Assembly (NCBI GenBank): GCA_021798855.1
Contig: JAJZBP010000020.1
Coordinates: 1-15,065, forward strand
Length of the DNA stretch: 15,065 nucleotides
Origin: Bacillota bacterium
GTDB lineage: Bacteria > Bacillota > Sulfobacillia > JAJZIM01 > JAJZBP01
Direction: 5' to 3'
The translations under genes and the position numbers were made by a program. The notes beneath the pieces were generated by a model. The model did no database searches. It was not told the origin of the DNA and was given only the letters and a program-made list of their open reading frames with translations. Below are positions 1-6,978 of this stretch, piece after piece. Position 1 is the first letter of the stretch; each line of letters starts with the position of its first letter.

Positions 1-1065
1 TGGGCCATTCCGTCATTCTCCGAACGCGCCCGCCATTGGCAGCGGATTAAAGGCACGACCATCGGCACGTATGCTGCAGACCTGACGGATTATGACGATG
101 TTGTCGCCGTCTTGCGTGAGTTTCGCCCCGATGCGGTAATCCACTTTGCGGAACAGCCCTCGGCTCCTTTTTCCATGCTCAACGTTGCAACGGCGCGGGA
201 AACCCAGGTTAATAACGTTGTGGGAACCCTCAACCTGATATGGGCCATGCGGGAGAATTGTCCCGATTGCCACCTGGTGAAGTTGGGAACCATGGGCGAG
301 TATGGCACTCCCAACATTGACATCGAGGAAGGCTTCATCACCGTCAACCACAAGGGGCGCAGCGATACGTTGCCCTATCCGAAACAGCCGGGATCCTTCT
401 ATCACCTCTCCAAGGTCCACGATAGCCACAACCTGATTTTTGCCGCTAAAATTTGGGGGTTGCGGGTTACCGACCTGAATCAGGGTGTCGTCTACGGGGT
501 GCAGACGGAGGAAATGAGCGCATCGAAGCTGTTGCGGACCAGCTTCCATTATGATGCCACCTTCGGCACCGTCTTGAACCGTTTTTGTGCCCAAGCAGTG
601 GCGGGAATCCCCCTGACGGTGTACGGTGAAGGGCATCAGACCAGGGGCTTCTTGAACATCAAGGATACCATTCAATGCATCGATTTAACGGTTAAAAACC
701 CGCCGCAACCAGGCGAATTCCGGGTTTTCAACCAATTCACCGAGCAGTTCTCGGTCTTGGAATTGGCCAATTTGGTTAAGGGCACGGCTGCGGAAAAAGG
801 AATTAAAGTCAAAGTGGAATCCATCCCCAATCCGCGGACGGAAATGGAACGTCACCACTACAACGCCGTTCATACCCGCCTGCTGGACCTTGGGTTGAAG
901 CCCCATCGTCTGTCGGATACCCTGGTCGCTTCCATGCTGCAGGAAATCATGGAGGCCAAGGCGGAGATCGATGAGGAAGTCCTGCTGCCCAAGGTCAACT
1001 GGCGGGTCGACCGAACGGGTATGGTGGAAGCGGAAGTGGCGGCGGCGGGAGGAGCCGACCGTTAA
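1..1065 (+). CDS. sqdB: UDP-sulfoquinovose synthase (SQD1/SqdB/Agl3 type), 5'-truncated by window edge
   Basis: This extended short-chain dehydrogenase/reductase is predicted to use NAD+ to make UDP-sulfoquinovose from UDP-glucose and sulfite in the cytoplasm. The frame is open from base 1 and gives 354 residues. Compared with plant SQD1, roughly the first 50 residues, with the Rossmann GxxGxxG motif, lie outside the window. The family signature is strong: HFAEQPSAPFSM (codons ~48-59), then KLGTMGEYGTPNIDIEEG, with the catalytic Thr at codon 97. PYPKQPGSFYHLSKVHDSH carries Tyr134 and Lys138, completing the Thr/Tyr/Lys set. DLNQGVVYGVQT, GEFRVFNQFTEQFSV and a YNAVHTRLLDLGL-type C-terminus follow the same family order. 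SQD1 homologues make the headgroup for the lipid SQDG in phototrophs and the sulfosugar of Sulfolobus N-glycans. Here the neighbours are all polysaccharide genes, so a glycan role is inferred. Family call very secure; end product inferred. Confidence 0.93.
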   Translation, partial: WAIPSFSERARHWQRIKGTTIGTYAADLTDYDDVVAVLREFRPDAVIHFAEQPSAPFSMLNVATARETQVNNVVGTLNLIWAMRENCPDCHLVKLGTMGEYGTPNIDIEEGFITVNHKGRSDTLPYPKQPGSFYHLSKVHDSHNLIFAAKIWGLRVTDLNQGVVYGVQTEEMSASKLLRTSFHYDATFGTVLNRFCAQAVAGIPLTVYGEGHQTRGFLNIKDTIQCIDLTVKNPPQPGEFRVFNQFTEQFSVLELANLVKGTAAEKGIKVKVESIPNPRTEMERHHYNAVHTRLLDLGLKPHRLSDTLVASMLQEIMEAKAEIDEEVLLPKVNWRVDRTGMVEAEVAAAGGADR

Positions 1066-1069
1066 AAAC

Positions 1070-1696
1070 TTGGGGAGAAACCGCGAAGAAGGATGTATCA
1101 CAGAGACGCCGGCAGACTGCCTCATTCAGCCGGGGGCGGTGGTGGGATGGGTTTACGGACCCGGCGCGTTGTCGCCCTTTCGTTGCGGCGAAGGGTGCGT
1201 CATCCGGGCCAAGAGCATCGTCTACGCGGACGTGGTCTTCGGCGACGACGTCCAAACCGGTCATTTCAGCTTGGTTCGGGAACGAACCACGGTTGGAAGC
1301 CATGTGGTCATAGGTAGCGGTGTGGTGATCGACGGCTATGCGGAGTTGGGGAACTATGTCAAGATCGAAACCCATGCCTACATTCCCACCCATGTCAGGA
1401 TTGGGAATTACGTTTTCATCGGCCCGAACGCCGTTCTAACCAACGACAAGTATCCCTTGAGGCGGCGGACCGCATATCAACCGCGGGGACCGATATTGGA
1501 GGACAACGTGACGCTGGGGGCGAATTGCACGGTTTTGCCGGGTGTGCGGATCGGGGAAGGTTCGATGGTGGCGGCGGGTGCCGTTGTCACCAAGGACGTG
1601 CCACCCTGGTCCCTCGTGAGCGGGAAGCCCGGGGAAATTAGACCCTTGCCATTGGAACTCAGAGAGGAGAATAGGGCCAAGTCATGGTTAAAATAG
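1070..1696 (+). CDS. Left-handed beta-helix sugar acyltransferase (WbpD/WlbB/FdtC-like)
   Basis: This is a hexapeptide-repeat acyltransferase, probably acetyl-CoA-dependent N-acetylation of an amino-sugar nucleotide. Isoleucine-patch repeats run from about residue 17 to 175 (IQPGAVVGW, CGEGCVIRA, VVFGDDVQTG, VGSHVVIGSG, IGNYVFIGPNAVLTN, TLGANCTVLPGVRIGEG, MVAAGAVVTKDVPPWSLVSGKPG). His65 in TGHFSLVRE is a plausible catalytic base. The loop NDKYPLRRRTAYQPRG (~125-140) interrupts the coils, as in WbpD-type enzymes. The frame stays open upstream to an ATG at 971, but that part lies inside the synthase gene and reads as Arg/Trp-rich nonsense. I therefore chose TTG at 1070, five bases after the upstream stop, with GGGAGGAG 15 bases ahead; this spacing is long and the start is uncertain. 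The 208-residue length fits the family. With the next gene it suggests a WbpB/WbpD/WbpE/WbpI-type pathway; other substrates (dTDP-Fuc3N, UDP-Qui4N types) remain possible. Confidence 0.85.
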   Translation: MGRNREEGCITETPADCLIQPGAVVGWVYGPGALSPFRCGEGCVIRAKSIVYADVVFGDDVQTGHFSLVRERTTVGSHVVIGSGVVIDGYAELGNYVKIETHAYIPTHVRIGNYVFIGPNAVLTNDKYPLRRRTAYQPRGPILEDNVTLGANCTVLPGVRIGEGSMVAAGAVVTKDVPPWSLVSGKPGEIRPLPLELREENRAKSWLK

Positions 1697-2679
1697 GTCT
1701 AGTCGGCTGCGGCAAGATTGCGCAAAAGCACATGGAAGCCTACAAACGCCTCGAAATGGCGGAAGTTATCGTCACCGACACCGACCGGGGCCGAGCGCTA
1801 CGATTCGGCGAGCAACACGGGGTGCCGGTGGTTGGTTCATACGCCGAACTCCTCTCGACGCCCGAAATAGAGGTCATCGACGTTTGCGTCCCCACGTCCA
1901 GCCACCGGGAGGTCGTCCTGTCCGCCTTTGAGCATAAAAAGCACGTCTTTTCCGAAAAACCCCTTTGTGAAACCCACCAGGAGGCTTTCGAGATTTACGG
2001 GGCGGCGGAGCGGAACAAGCGGCTCATCTGGGTGGGGTTTCCTTTCCGTTTTTACCCAGCCATGCGGTTCGTCAAAGAGCTTCTCGACCAAAACGTCATC
2101 GGCAAACCGCACATGGCCCAGTTGCGGATCGGCGGGCGCGGTTCCGCGGCTGTGTGGAAACACAAGATGGAAAGCGGGGGCGGCTCCATCTCCGAGATGA
2201 TGGTTCACCTCATTGACCTGGGAGTATGGCTTTTTGGAACCATGGATGGGGGGGAATTGATCTGGAGCGACACGCTGCTTAAACAGCGGCTGATAGCCGG
2301 CGAGGTGGTCGACGCCGACGCGGAGGACGTGGCCATTGCGCGGCTATTTCGCAAGGATGACCTCACGGTTTTGTGCCAAAGCGATCTGTGCACGCCATCT
2401 TACATGCAGTCAATCGAGGTACAGGGAGAGAACGGCTCCATTTATTCCAGCCTGTTGGATTATCTGCCCACGGTGGTGTTCTGCCGGCAGCCGGCCGGGC
2501 CATACCCAGCCGGCTATTCACAATTTAATTTTCCCGTGACCAATATATTCGTGGAGGAGTTGCGCTACTTCCTGGAAAGGGTCCGCCGACCGGACGGGTG
2601 GAACGACATCATCAACTCGTTGAACGTCGTGCGCCTGTATGAAGAGATTCACGAGGCGGCCAGGGGATCCCGCAGGTGA
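1684..2679 (+). CDS. Gfo/Idh/MocA-family NAD(P)-dependent oxidoreductase (WbpB/WlbA-like role)
   Basis: This 331-residue oxidoreductase probably oxidises a ring hydroxyl of a sugar nucleotide to a keto group, setting up transamination. The N-terminus has the Rossmann motif GLVGCGKIAQKH (residues 5-16), then VCVPTSSH, and the family hallmark SEKPLCET, whose Lys is the conserved EKP lysine. The C-terminal domain has GGRGSAAVW and the glycine-rich SGGGSISEMMVHLIDLGVWLFG, where the family usually has D-x-G-x-H-x-x-D; the His and the later Asp are kept. It starts with ATG, overlapping the acyltransferase by 13 bases, with AGGG seven bases upstream. Its stop overlaps the next GTG by three bases. 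Pairing with an acyltransferase and DegT aminotransferases is the arrangement of 2,3-diamino-sugar uronate (WbpB-WbpE-WbpD) and 3-amino-sugar pathways. The family is certain; the substrate is inferred from neighbours. Confidence 0.9.
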   Translation: MVKIGLVGCGKIAQKHMEAYKRLEMAEVIVTDTDRGRALRFGEQHGVPVVGSYAELLSTPEIEVIDVCVPTSSHREVVLSAFEHKKHVFSEKPLCETHQEAFEIYGAAERNKRLIWVGFPFRFYPAMRFVKELLDQNVIGKPHMAQLRIGGRGSAAVWKHKMESGGGSISEMMVHLIDLGVWLFGTMDGGELIWSDTLLKQRLIAGEVVDADAEDVAIARLFRKDDLTVLCQSDLCTPSYMQSIEVQGENGSIYSSLLDYLPTVVFCRQPAGPYPAGYSQFNFPVTNIFVEELRYFLERVRRPDGWNDIINSLNVVRLYEEIHEAARGSRR

Positions 2680-3446
2680 ACGGGTTGAGCGGCGACAGGG
2701 CGGACGAGGAGCGCCGGTGGTATGAGGCTGAGGGGAGCCGGCAGGGTTACCGGCGGGAGCAGGGGATCTTTTACGACGGTGAGGCCCATGCCGTCGTTAT
2801 GCGGCGGGTGGAGGCGATCCTGGGAGATGTAACGGGCAAGGCTGTCCTGATTCTGGGAGCGGGGGGCGGAGACATCCGGCGAATGATCCGGTTGGGGGCA
2901 CAATGCATCGAGGCCATAGAGATCGCCGGACCGCGCGTCCAGGCTCTAACCGATTTGGTGGCGAGGGAAGGTTGGGACGATAGGGCCAGGGTTGTGCAAA
3001 TGGACGCCCACCGGCTTGCTTATGGCGACGGCTCCTTCGATCTTGTCTTCGGTGGGGCCATCCTTCATCACCTGAACGTGGCCAAAGCCCTGGAGGAGGT
3101 GAGGCGCGTCCTGCGGTCGGGGGGACGGGCAATTTTCGTGGAGCCCCTCAGGTTGAATCCTTTTCTGGGCGTCTATAGACTGCTGACGCCTGGATCCCGC
3201 ACCAAGGAGGAAAGACCCTTGGGACCGGGTGATGTTGCCTTAATGGCAACCAAATTTCGAAAAATACATTGGGAGAGTTTTTATTTCTTGGCCTTGGCGG
3301 CGTTCACGTTTCGCGTTCTATGGAAAAACGAGAGATGGTTTAATGGCGCTTTGTGGCTGTTTAGCTCATTGGATCGGCACTTGGCCGCCGTGTTCCCCTT
3401 GGCTAAGCACCTTTATTGGATAGCATGTTTCGAATTGACCGTGTGA
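2676..3446 (+). CDS. Class I SAM-dependent methyltransferase
   Basis: This 256-residue protein has a Methyltransf_11-type Rossmann core. Motif I is LILGAGGGDI (58-67), followed by the acidic residue Glu82 in IEAIEIAG that should bind the SAM ribose. VVQMDAHRL has Asp110, and the post-motif stretch SFDLVFGGAILHHL (120-133) is typical of the family. RVLRSGGRAIFVEP (144-157) completes the core. The C-terminal ~60 residues are hydrophobic and aromatic (HWESFYFLALAAFTFRV, WFNGALWLF), which may mean membrane or lipid-linked acceptor association. The GTG start overlaps the previous TGA, with AGGGGA eight bases upstream. In this context it probably O- or N-methylates a sugar or caps a glycan; the acceptor cannot be read from the sequence. 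Confidence 0.87.
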   Translation: MNGLSGDRADEERRWYEAEGSRQGYRREQGIFYDGEAHAVVMRRVEAILGDVTGKAVLILGAGGGDIRRMIRLGAQCIEAIEIAGPRVQALTDLVAREGWDDRARVVQMDAHRLAYGDGSFDLVFGGAILHHLNVAKALEEVRRVLRSGGRAIFVEPLRLNPFLGVYRLLTPGSRTKEERPLGPGDVALMATKFRKIHWESFYFLALAAFTFRVLWKNERWFNGALWLFSSLDRHLAAVFPLAKHLYWIACFELTV

Positions 3447-3452
3447 GAAAAA

Positions 3453-4667
3453 ATGCATATTAAAGCGAGGCGTTTGATGGTCAGCGAGAATCGCCATATT
3501 TTTGTTGCTTTCCGGGGAAAAGAGATAAACCCAAGGACGAAGCTGATCATTGCGGATCTGAAAAAGGCCCGCTATCGTGTGTCAACCGCGTTCACCGCCC
3601 AGTTGCGTCCGCAATGGGTCGGGAGGATTTGTGATCGCCTGGGGCTGGTCGGCTTTTTTCTTCAGGCCGCCGTGGACGTGGTACTGGTGATGCGGCGCGC
3701 CGGACGTGAACGCTTCGACATATTCTATTGCGCCCATCCGGCCCTTTTGCCGGCGGCGATCCTGATACGTTTGCGCTCCCATGCGCCGGTGGTTTACAAT
3801 TCCCAGGAGTTTTACGGTCAGAACTTCGCTGAACGGCTACCCGGATTTTTGAGATGGCTGGGCGGTCTGTTCGGGTTCTTCGAGTTGAAAATGGCATCCG
3901 TCGCCGAACTGATCCTGACGATCCCCTCCCGGGACGACAGATGGCGCAAACGCTACGAAAGGCCGGGGAACCAGGTGCTGGTCCTGGCAAACTACCCGCC
4001 GGTGCGGTGGGATGAGGCCGTGCCTTTGGCCGAACGGGCGAATCGACTGTCCAACCACGTGGCCGTTTACATAGGCGGGATCGGCAGGGCCAAAGGAGTC
4101 TTCGAGGCGGTGCGGGCGATGGCCATGGTCAGGAAAGAATTTACGGACGCCAGACTTCTGTTGGTTGGGGATCTGCTCCACGACGCGGATGGTCTGGAGG
4201 ACTTGGTGCGCGAACTCGACCTGGGGGAGGCGGTTTCCTTTTTCCCGTGGCGTCCGTACGAAGAATTGGCCCCGTTGCTGAACAGCAGTTCGTTGGGACT
4301 ATCCCTTGAGCGCATGGAAAACCGGTACCAGTGGCGCGAAAATCAGAGTGCCGGGAATATGAGAAAAGGCGCCACTTACATGCGCTTCGGCCTGCCGGTG
4401 GTGGCTTCAACTTTGGATCGTTTGGTTCAGGAGGTTGGCTGTGGAGTGAACGCCGATCCGCCGGAGGCCGCAACCGTGGCGGAGGCGATCTGCGGGTTGT
4501 GGAGGGAGCCTCAAAGGGGGGTCAGGCTGGGGGAACTGGGCTACAAAGCGGTGTGTGAGCAATACAACTGGGAGAGTCAGACCTCCAAAATGCTGCGTGG
4601 GTTTGCGGATTTGCTCTCGGAGGCGGATAATGCGGCCGGCGGCATCAAGGCCGAGGAGAAGGCATGA
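3453..4667 (+). CDS. GT4-like (GT-B fold) glycosyltransferase with altered EX7E region
   Basis: This 404-residue cytoplasmic protein is a predicted GT-B glycosyltransferase adding one sugar to the lipid-linked repeat unit. The N-terminal half shows the acceptor-domain pattern FDIFYCAHPALLPAAILIRLR (88-108) and APVVYNSQEFYG (111-122). The second Rossmann half begins at AVYIGGIGRAKGVFEAVRAM (204-223), the GT4 layout, with RLLLVGDL and SFFPWRPYEELAPLL after it. The usual P-x-K-x-x-E-Y-M-A-x-G-x-P-V stretch reads MRKGATYMRFGLPVVAST (303-320), so Thr308 stands where the second Glu of EX7E normally sits. Two starts compete: ATG 3453 with little upstream signal, and in-frame ATG 3477 with GCGAGG six bases ahead, giving 396 residues. 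The later one has the better ribosome site. The stop overlaps the next ATG by four bases. Sugar specificity is unknown. Confidence 0.83.
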   Translation: MHIKARRLMVSENRHIFVAFRGKEINPRTKLIIADLKKARYRVSTAFTAQLRPQWVGRICDRLGLVGFFLQAAVDVVLVMRRAGRERFDIFYCAHPALLPAAILIRLRSHAPVVYNSQEFYGQNFAERLPGFLRWLGGLFGFFELKMASVAELILTIPSRDDRWRKRYERPGNQVLVLANYPPVRWDEAVPLAERANRLSNHVAVYIGGIGRAKGVFEAVRAMAMVRKEFTDARLLLVGDLLHDADGLEDLVRELDLGEAVSFFPWRPYEELAPLLNSSSLGLSLERMENRYQWRENQSAGNMRKGATYMRFGLPVVASTLDRLVQEVGCGVNADPPEAATVAEAICGLWREPQRGVRLGELGYKAVCEQYNWESQTSKMLRGFADLLSEADNAAGGIKAEEKA

Positions 4668-5821
4668 CAAGCAAAGGCTTCGCCGTAAGAACCCAAATAG
4701 CGATGAGCACCAAATCCGGGGCGAACGGGCTTGGCCAGATTCCAGCGGCGGGAATAAACGGGCGAAGAAGGGAGCCGATTCCCCATTCGCTTCCGACCAT
4801 CGGAGAAGATGAGATTGCGGCAGCGACCGCCTGCTTTTCTTCGGGTAAGATCGCCGATGGGCCGGCGGTGGCCGGGTTCGAAAATGAAGTGGCCGGTTTC
4901 TTGGGCAGGGCGCAGGGGGTTGCAACCAACTGCGGGACTTCGGCTCTCCACCTGGCTTTGTTGACCATTGGAGTGGGGAGGGGGGACGAAGTTTTATTGC
5001 CGACATACACCTGCCCGGCCTTGCTGAACGCGGTGCACTATGTCGGCGCCACGCCGGTGCTGGTGGATTCCGAGGTGGGCGGCTACAATATGTCGGCTGA
5101 GGATGCCGAGCGGAGGTTCGGGTCGGCGGTCAAGGCCGTGATCCTCCCGTCCATGTTCGGTGAGCCGGCCGATCCACGACCATTTTTGGCGCTTGGGATG
5201 TTGGTGATCGAGGATCTGGCGCAGAGCTTTGGAGCGGGGCAACCGGCGTTGGGACGTCTGGGACAACTGGCGGTCTGCTCCTTTTACGCGACCAAGGTGT
5301 TGACAACCGTTGAGGGAGGGATGGTGCTCACCGACCGAGACGATTGGGGACATTGTTGCCGGGATCTGCGCTCCACCGCCGGGCACGAGGAGTTTCGCCT
5401 GCGTTACAACTATAAAATGAGCAACCTCAATGCCGCCGTAGGTTCGGTTCAACTGCGGCGCCTTTCGGACTTTCTGGCGCGGCGGCGGACAATCGCCCAG
5501 CTTTACCGGGAGGCATGGAGAGATTGTGAATTGATTCTTCCGGCAGAATCGGAAGGCCACATTTACTATCGGTTCATGGTGCGGGTTCCCGGAGACCGGA
5601 GGGATGTTTTCGCCGCCGGACTGCGGGGAAGGGGGGTAACCTGTGGGCGGGGCGTTCTAAATCCCTTGCACCGCATGCTTGGCCTGGCGGACCGTGACTT
5701 TCCGGCGGCCACCCAAGCCTTTAAGGAAGGCGTGTCCATTCCCATTTATCCGAGCTTGAGTGAAACGGACGTGGGGAAAATCATCGCTGACGTTAAAGAT
5801 GTCATTCGGAACATTTATTAG
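4664..5821 (+). CDS. DegT/DnrJ/EryC1 family PLP-dependent aminotransferase (first copy), with N-terminal extension
   Basis: This fold-type I aminotransferase of 385 residues should convert a keto-sugar nucleotide to an amino sugar using glutamate and PLP. Markers in order: CGTSALHLAL (90-99, phosphate-binding region), LLPTYTCPALLNAVHYVGATPVLVD (111-135), VIEDLAQSFGA with Asp184 and Gln187 at the cofactor ring, and SFYATKVLTTVEGGM with Lys211 as the Schiff-base lysine. YNYKMSNLNAAVG (249-261) is the usual substrate-side loop. The first ~36 residues (basic, low similarity) precede the normal family start near PIPHSLPTIGEDEIAA. The ATG at 4664 is nevertheless supported by GAGGAG five bases upstream and by ATGA overlap with the glycosyltransferase stop; ATG 4703 is an alternative without a good site. 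It resembles the cobalamin-cluster/VioA-like short-motif branch less than the 8219 copy resembles WbpE. Substrate unknown. Confidence 0.9.
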   Translation: MTSKGFAVRTQIAMSTKSGANGLGQIPAAGINGRRREPIPHSLPTIGEDEIAAATACFSSGKIADGPAVAGFENEVAGFLGRAQGVATNCGTSALHLALLTIGVGRGDEVLLPTYTCPALLNAVHYVGATPVLVDSEVGGYNMSAEDAERRFGSAVKAVILPSMFGEPADPRPFLALGMLVIEDLAQSFGAGQPALGRLGQLAVCSFYATKVLTTVEGGMVLTDRDDWGHCCRDLRSTAGHEEFRLRYNYKMSNLNAAVGSVQLRRLSDFLARRRTIAQLYREAWRDCELILPAESEGHIYYRFMVRVPGDRRDVFAAGLRGRGVTCGRGVLNPLHRMLGLADRDFPAATQAFKEGVSIPIYPSLSETDVGKIIADVKDVIRNIY

Positions 5822-5835
5822 GGGGTGTTAAAAGT

Positions 5836-6978
5836 TTGAGTAACTTGAAGATCCTGAGGTCCGATGAATTAACAAGGCAAATTTGCGTCGTGGTTGGAAC
5901 AAGGCCGAGCCTAGTCAAACAATCGGCCGTAATGCGGGAATTGACTCGCCAAGAGATTCCTTTTTTCCTTCTTCATGCGGGACAACATTACTCTTACGAA
6001 TTGGACGGCGTTTTTTTTCGGGATTTGCAAATTCCCGAGCCGCGTTACCGCATCGAAACGACGCCGAACTATAAATATCACGGGGCGCAAACGGCGGAGA
6101 TGCTGCGCGGCATCGAGGAAATCATGCTGGAAGAGAAACCAAAAGGGGTGCTGGTGGGCGGCGACGCCAACTGCAATTTGGCCGGGGCCCTGGCCGCGCG
6201 GAAACTTCAGGTGTCCTTGTGCCACGAAGAAGCGGGGATGCGAGGTTACGATTGGCTTGTTCCCGAAGAACACAACCGGGTTATGATCGATCACATTTCG
6301 GATTACCTGTTCGCGCCCAACGAGGAAGCCCGTTCCAACCTGGAAGGGGAAAAGGTGAGGGGTCGGATTTTCGTCACCGGGACACCCATCGTCGACTCCG
6401 TGGAAGAAAACCTGGCTATAGCCAGGGAGAAGAGCGATATCCTGCAGCGGCTGAGGATACAGCCGGACGGCTACATTCTGCTCACCATGCACCGTGAGGA
6501 AACGGTGGATTACAAGGAGGTTCTGGCCGAACTGATCGAGGGTGTCCGGCGGGTTGCCGTCGGCAGCGGCCTGCCCATCGTTTTCCCCGCCCACCCGCGG
6601 ACCGTGTTGCGGCTGGGAGAATTCGGCCTTACGGAAACGGTTGACCGGATTCCCGGACTGACGCGCATTCCGCCGGCGGGATACTTTGACTTTCTTACTC
6701 TTTTGGGTAACGCGCGGCTGGTAATGACCGAATCCGGAGGGACGATTCAGGAATCCAGCATCCTGCGGGTTCCTTGTGTCACCTTATCCGGCTATACCGA
6801 ATGGCACGAAACCGAACGGGCCGGGGCCAACTTGGTTTCCGGGCAGAAGGCAGAGCAGATCCTGGCCGCGGCGGAGGAAATGCTGAGCCGGGACAGGAAT
6901 TGGCCGAACCCCTTCGGCAAATCGGGTAGGGCCAAGGCCATCGCGGACATCCTGGGGGAGAAGGTGCTGGGTGGTTGA
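5836..6978 (+). CDS. wecB: Non-hydrolysing UDP-GlcNAc 2-epimerase homologue (WecB/WbpI family)
   Basis: This cytoplasmic 380-residue GT-B-fold epimerase is predicted to invert C2 of UDP-GlcNAc (to UDP-ManNAc) or of a 2,3-diacetamido uronate (WbpI role). Seen: VVVGTRPSLVKQSAV (18-32) with the conserved Arg23 and Lys28; LHAGQHYSYELDGVFF (46-61), close to the WbpI pattern; VLVGGDANCNLAGALAARK with Asp110 in place of the usual QGDTTS context; HEEAGMRG with Glu132; PEEHNRVMIDHISDYLFAP (143-161); TMHREE with His219; PAHPRT; and MTESGGTIQESS (297-308). The later GYTEWHETERAGANLVSG replaces the usual TERPE segment. All four residues expected to be catalytic remain, but several motif contexts are divergent. 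It starts at TTG 5836 with GGGGGTG about eight bases upstream; ORF upstream of this is short. Epimerase family certain, substrate not; the symbol marks the family only. Confidence 0.87.
   Translation: MSNLKILRSDELTRQICVVVGTRPSLVKQSAVMRELTRQEIPFFLLHAGQHYSYELDGVFFRDLQIPEPRYRIETTPNYKYHGAQTAEMLRGIEEIMLEEKPKGVLVGGDANCNLAGALAARKLQVSLCHEEAGMRGYDWLVPEEHNRVMIDHISDYLFAPNEEARSNLEGEKVRGRIFVTGTPIVDSVEENLAIAREKSDILQRLRIQPDGYILLTMHREETVDYKEVLAELIEGVRRVAVGSGLPIVFPAHPRTVLRLGEFGLTETVDRIPGLTRIPPAGYFDFLTLLGNARLVMTESGGTIQESSILRVPCVTLSGYTEWHETERAGANLVSGQKAEQILAAAEEMLSRDRNWPNPFGKSGRAKAIADILGEKVLGG

Noticed and set aside
13..675. 220-residue frame on the - strand opposite the synthase gene
   Set aside because: Antisense of a strongly conserved gene, with no recognisable domain; GC-rich codon bias keeps such frames open.
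971..1069. ATG at 971 as the acyltransferase start
   Set aside because: It lies within the synthase gene, gives Arg/Trp/Cys-rich sequence unlike the family, and the beta-helix begins well after 1070.
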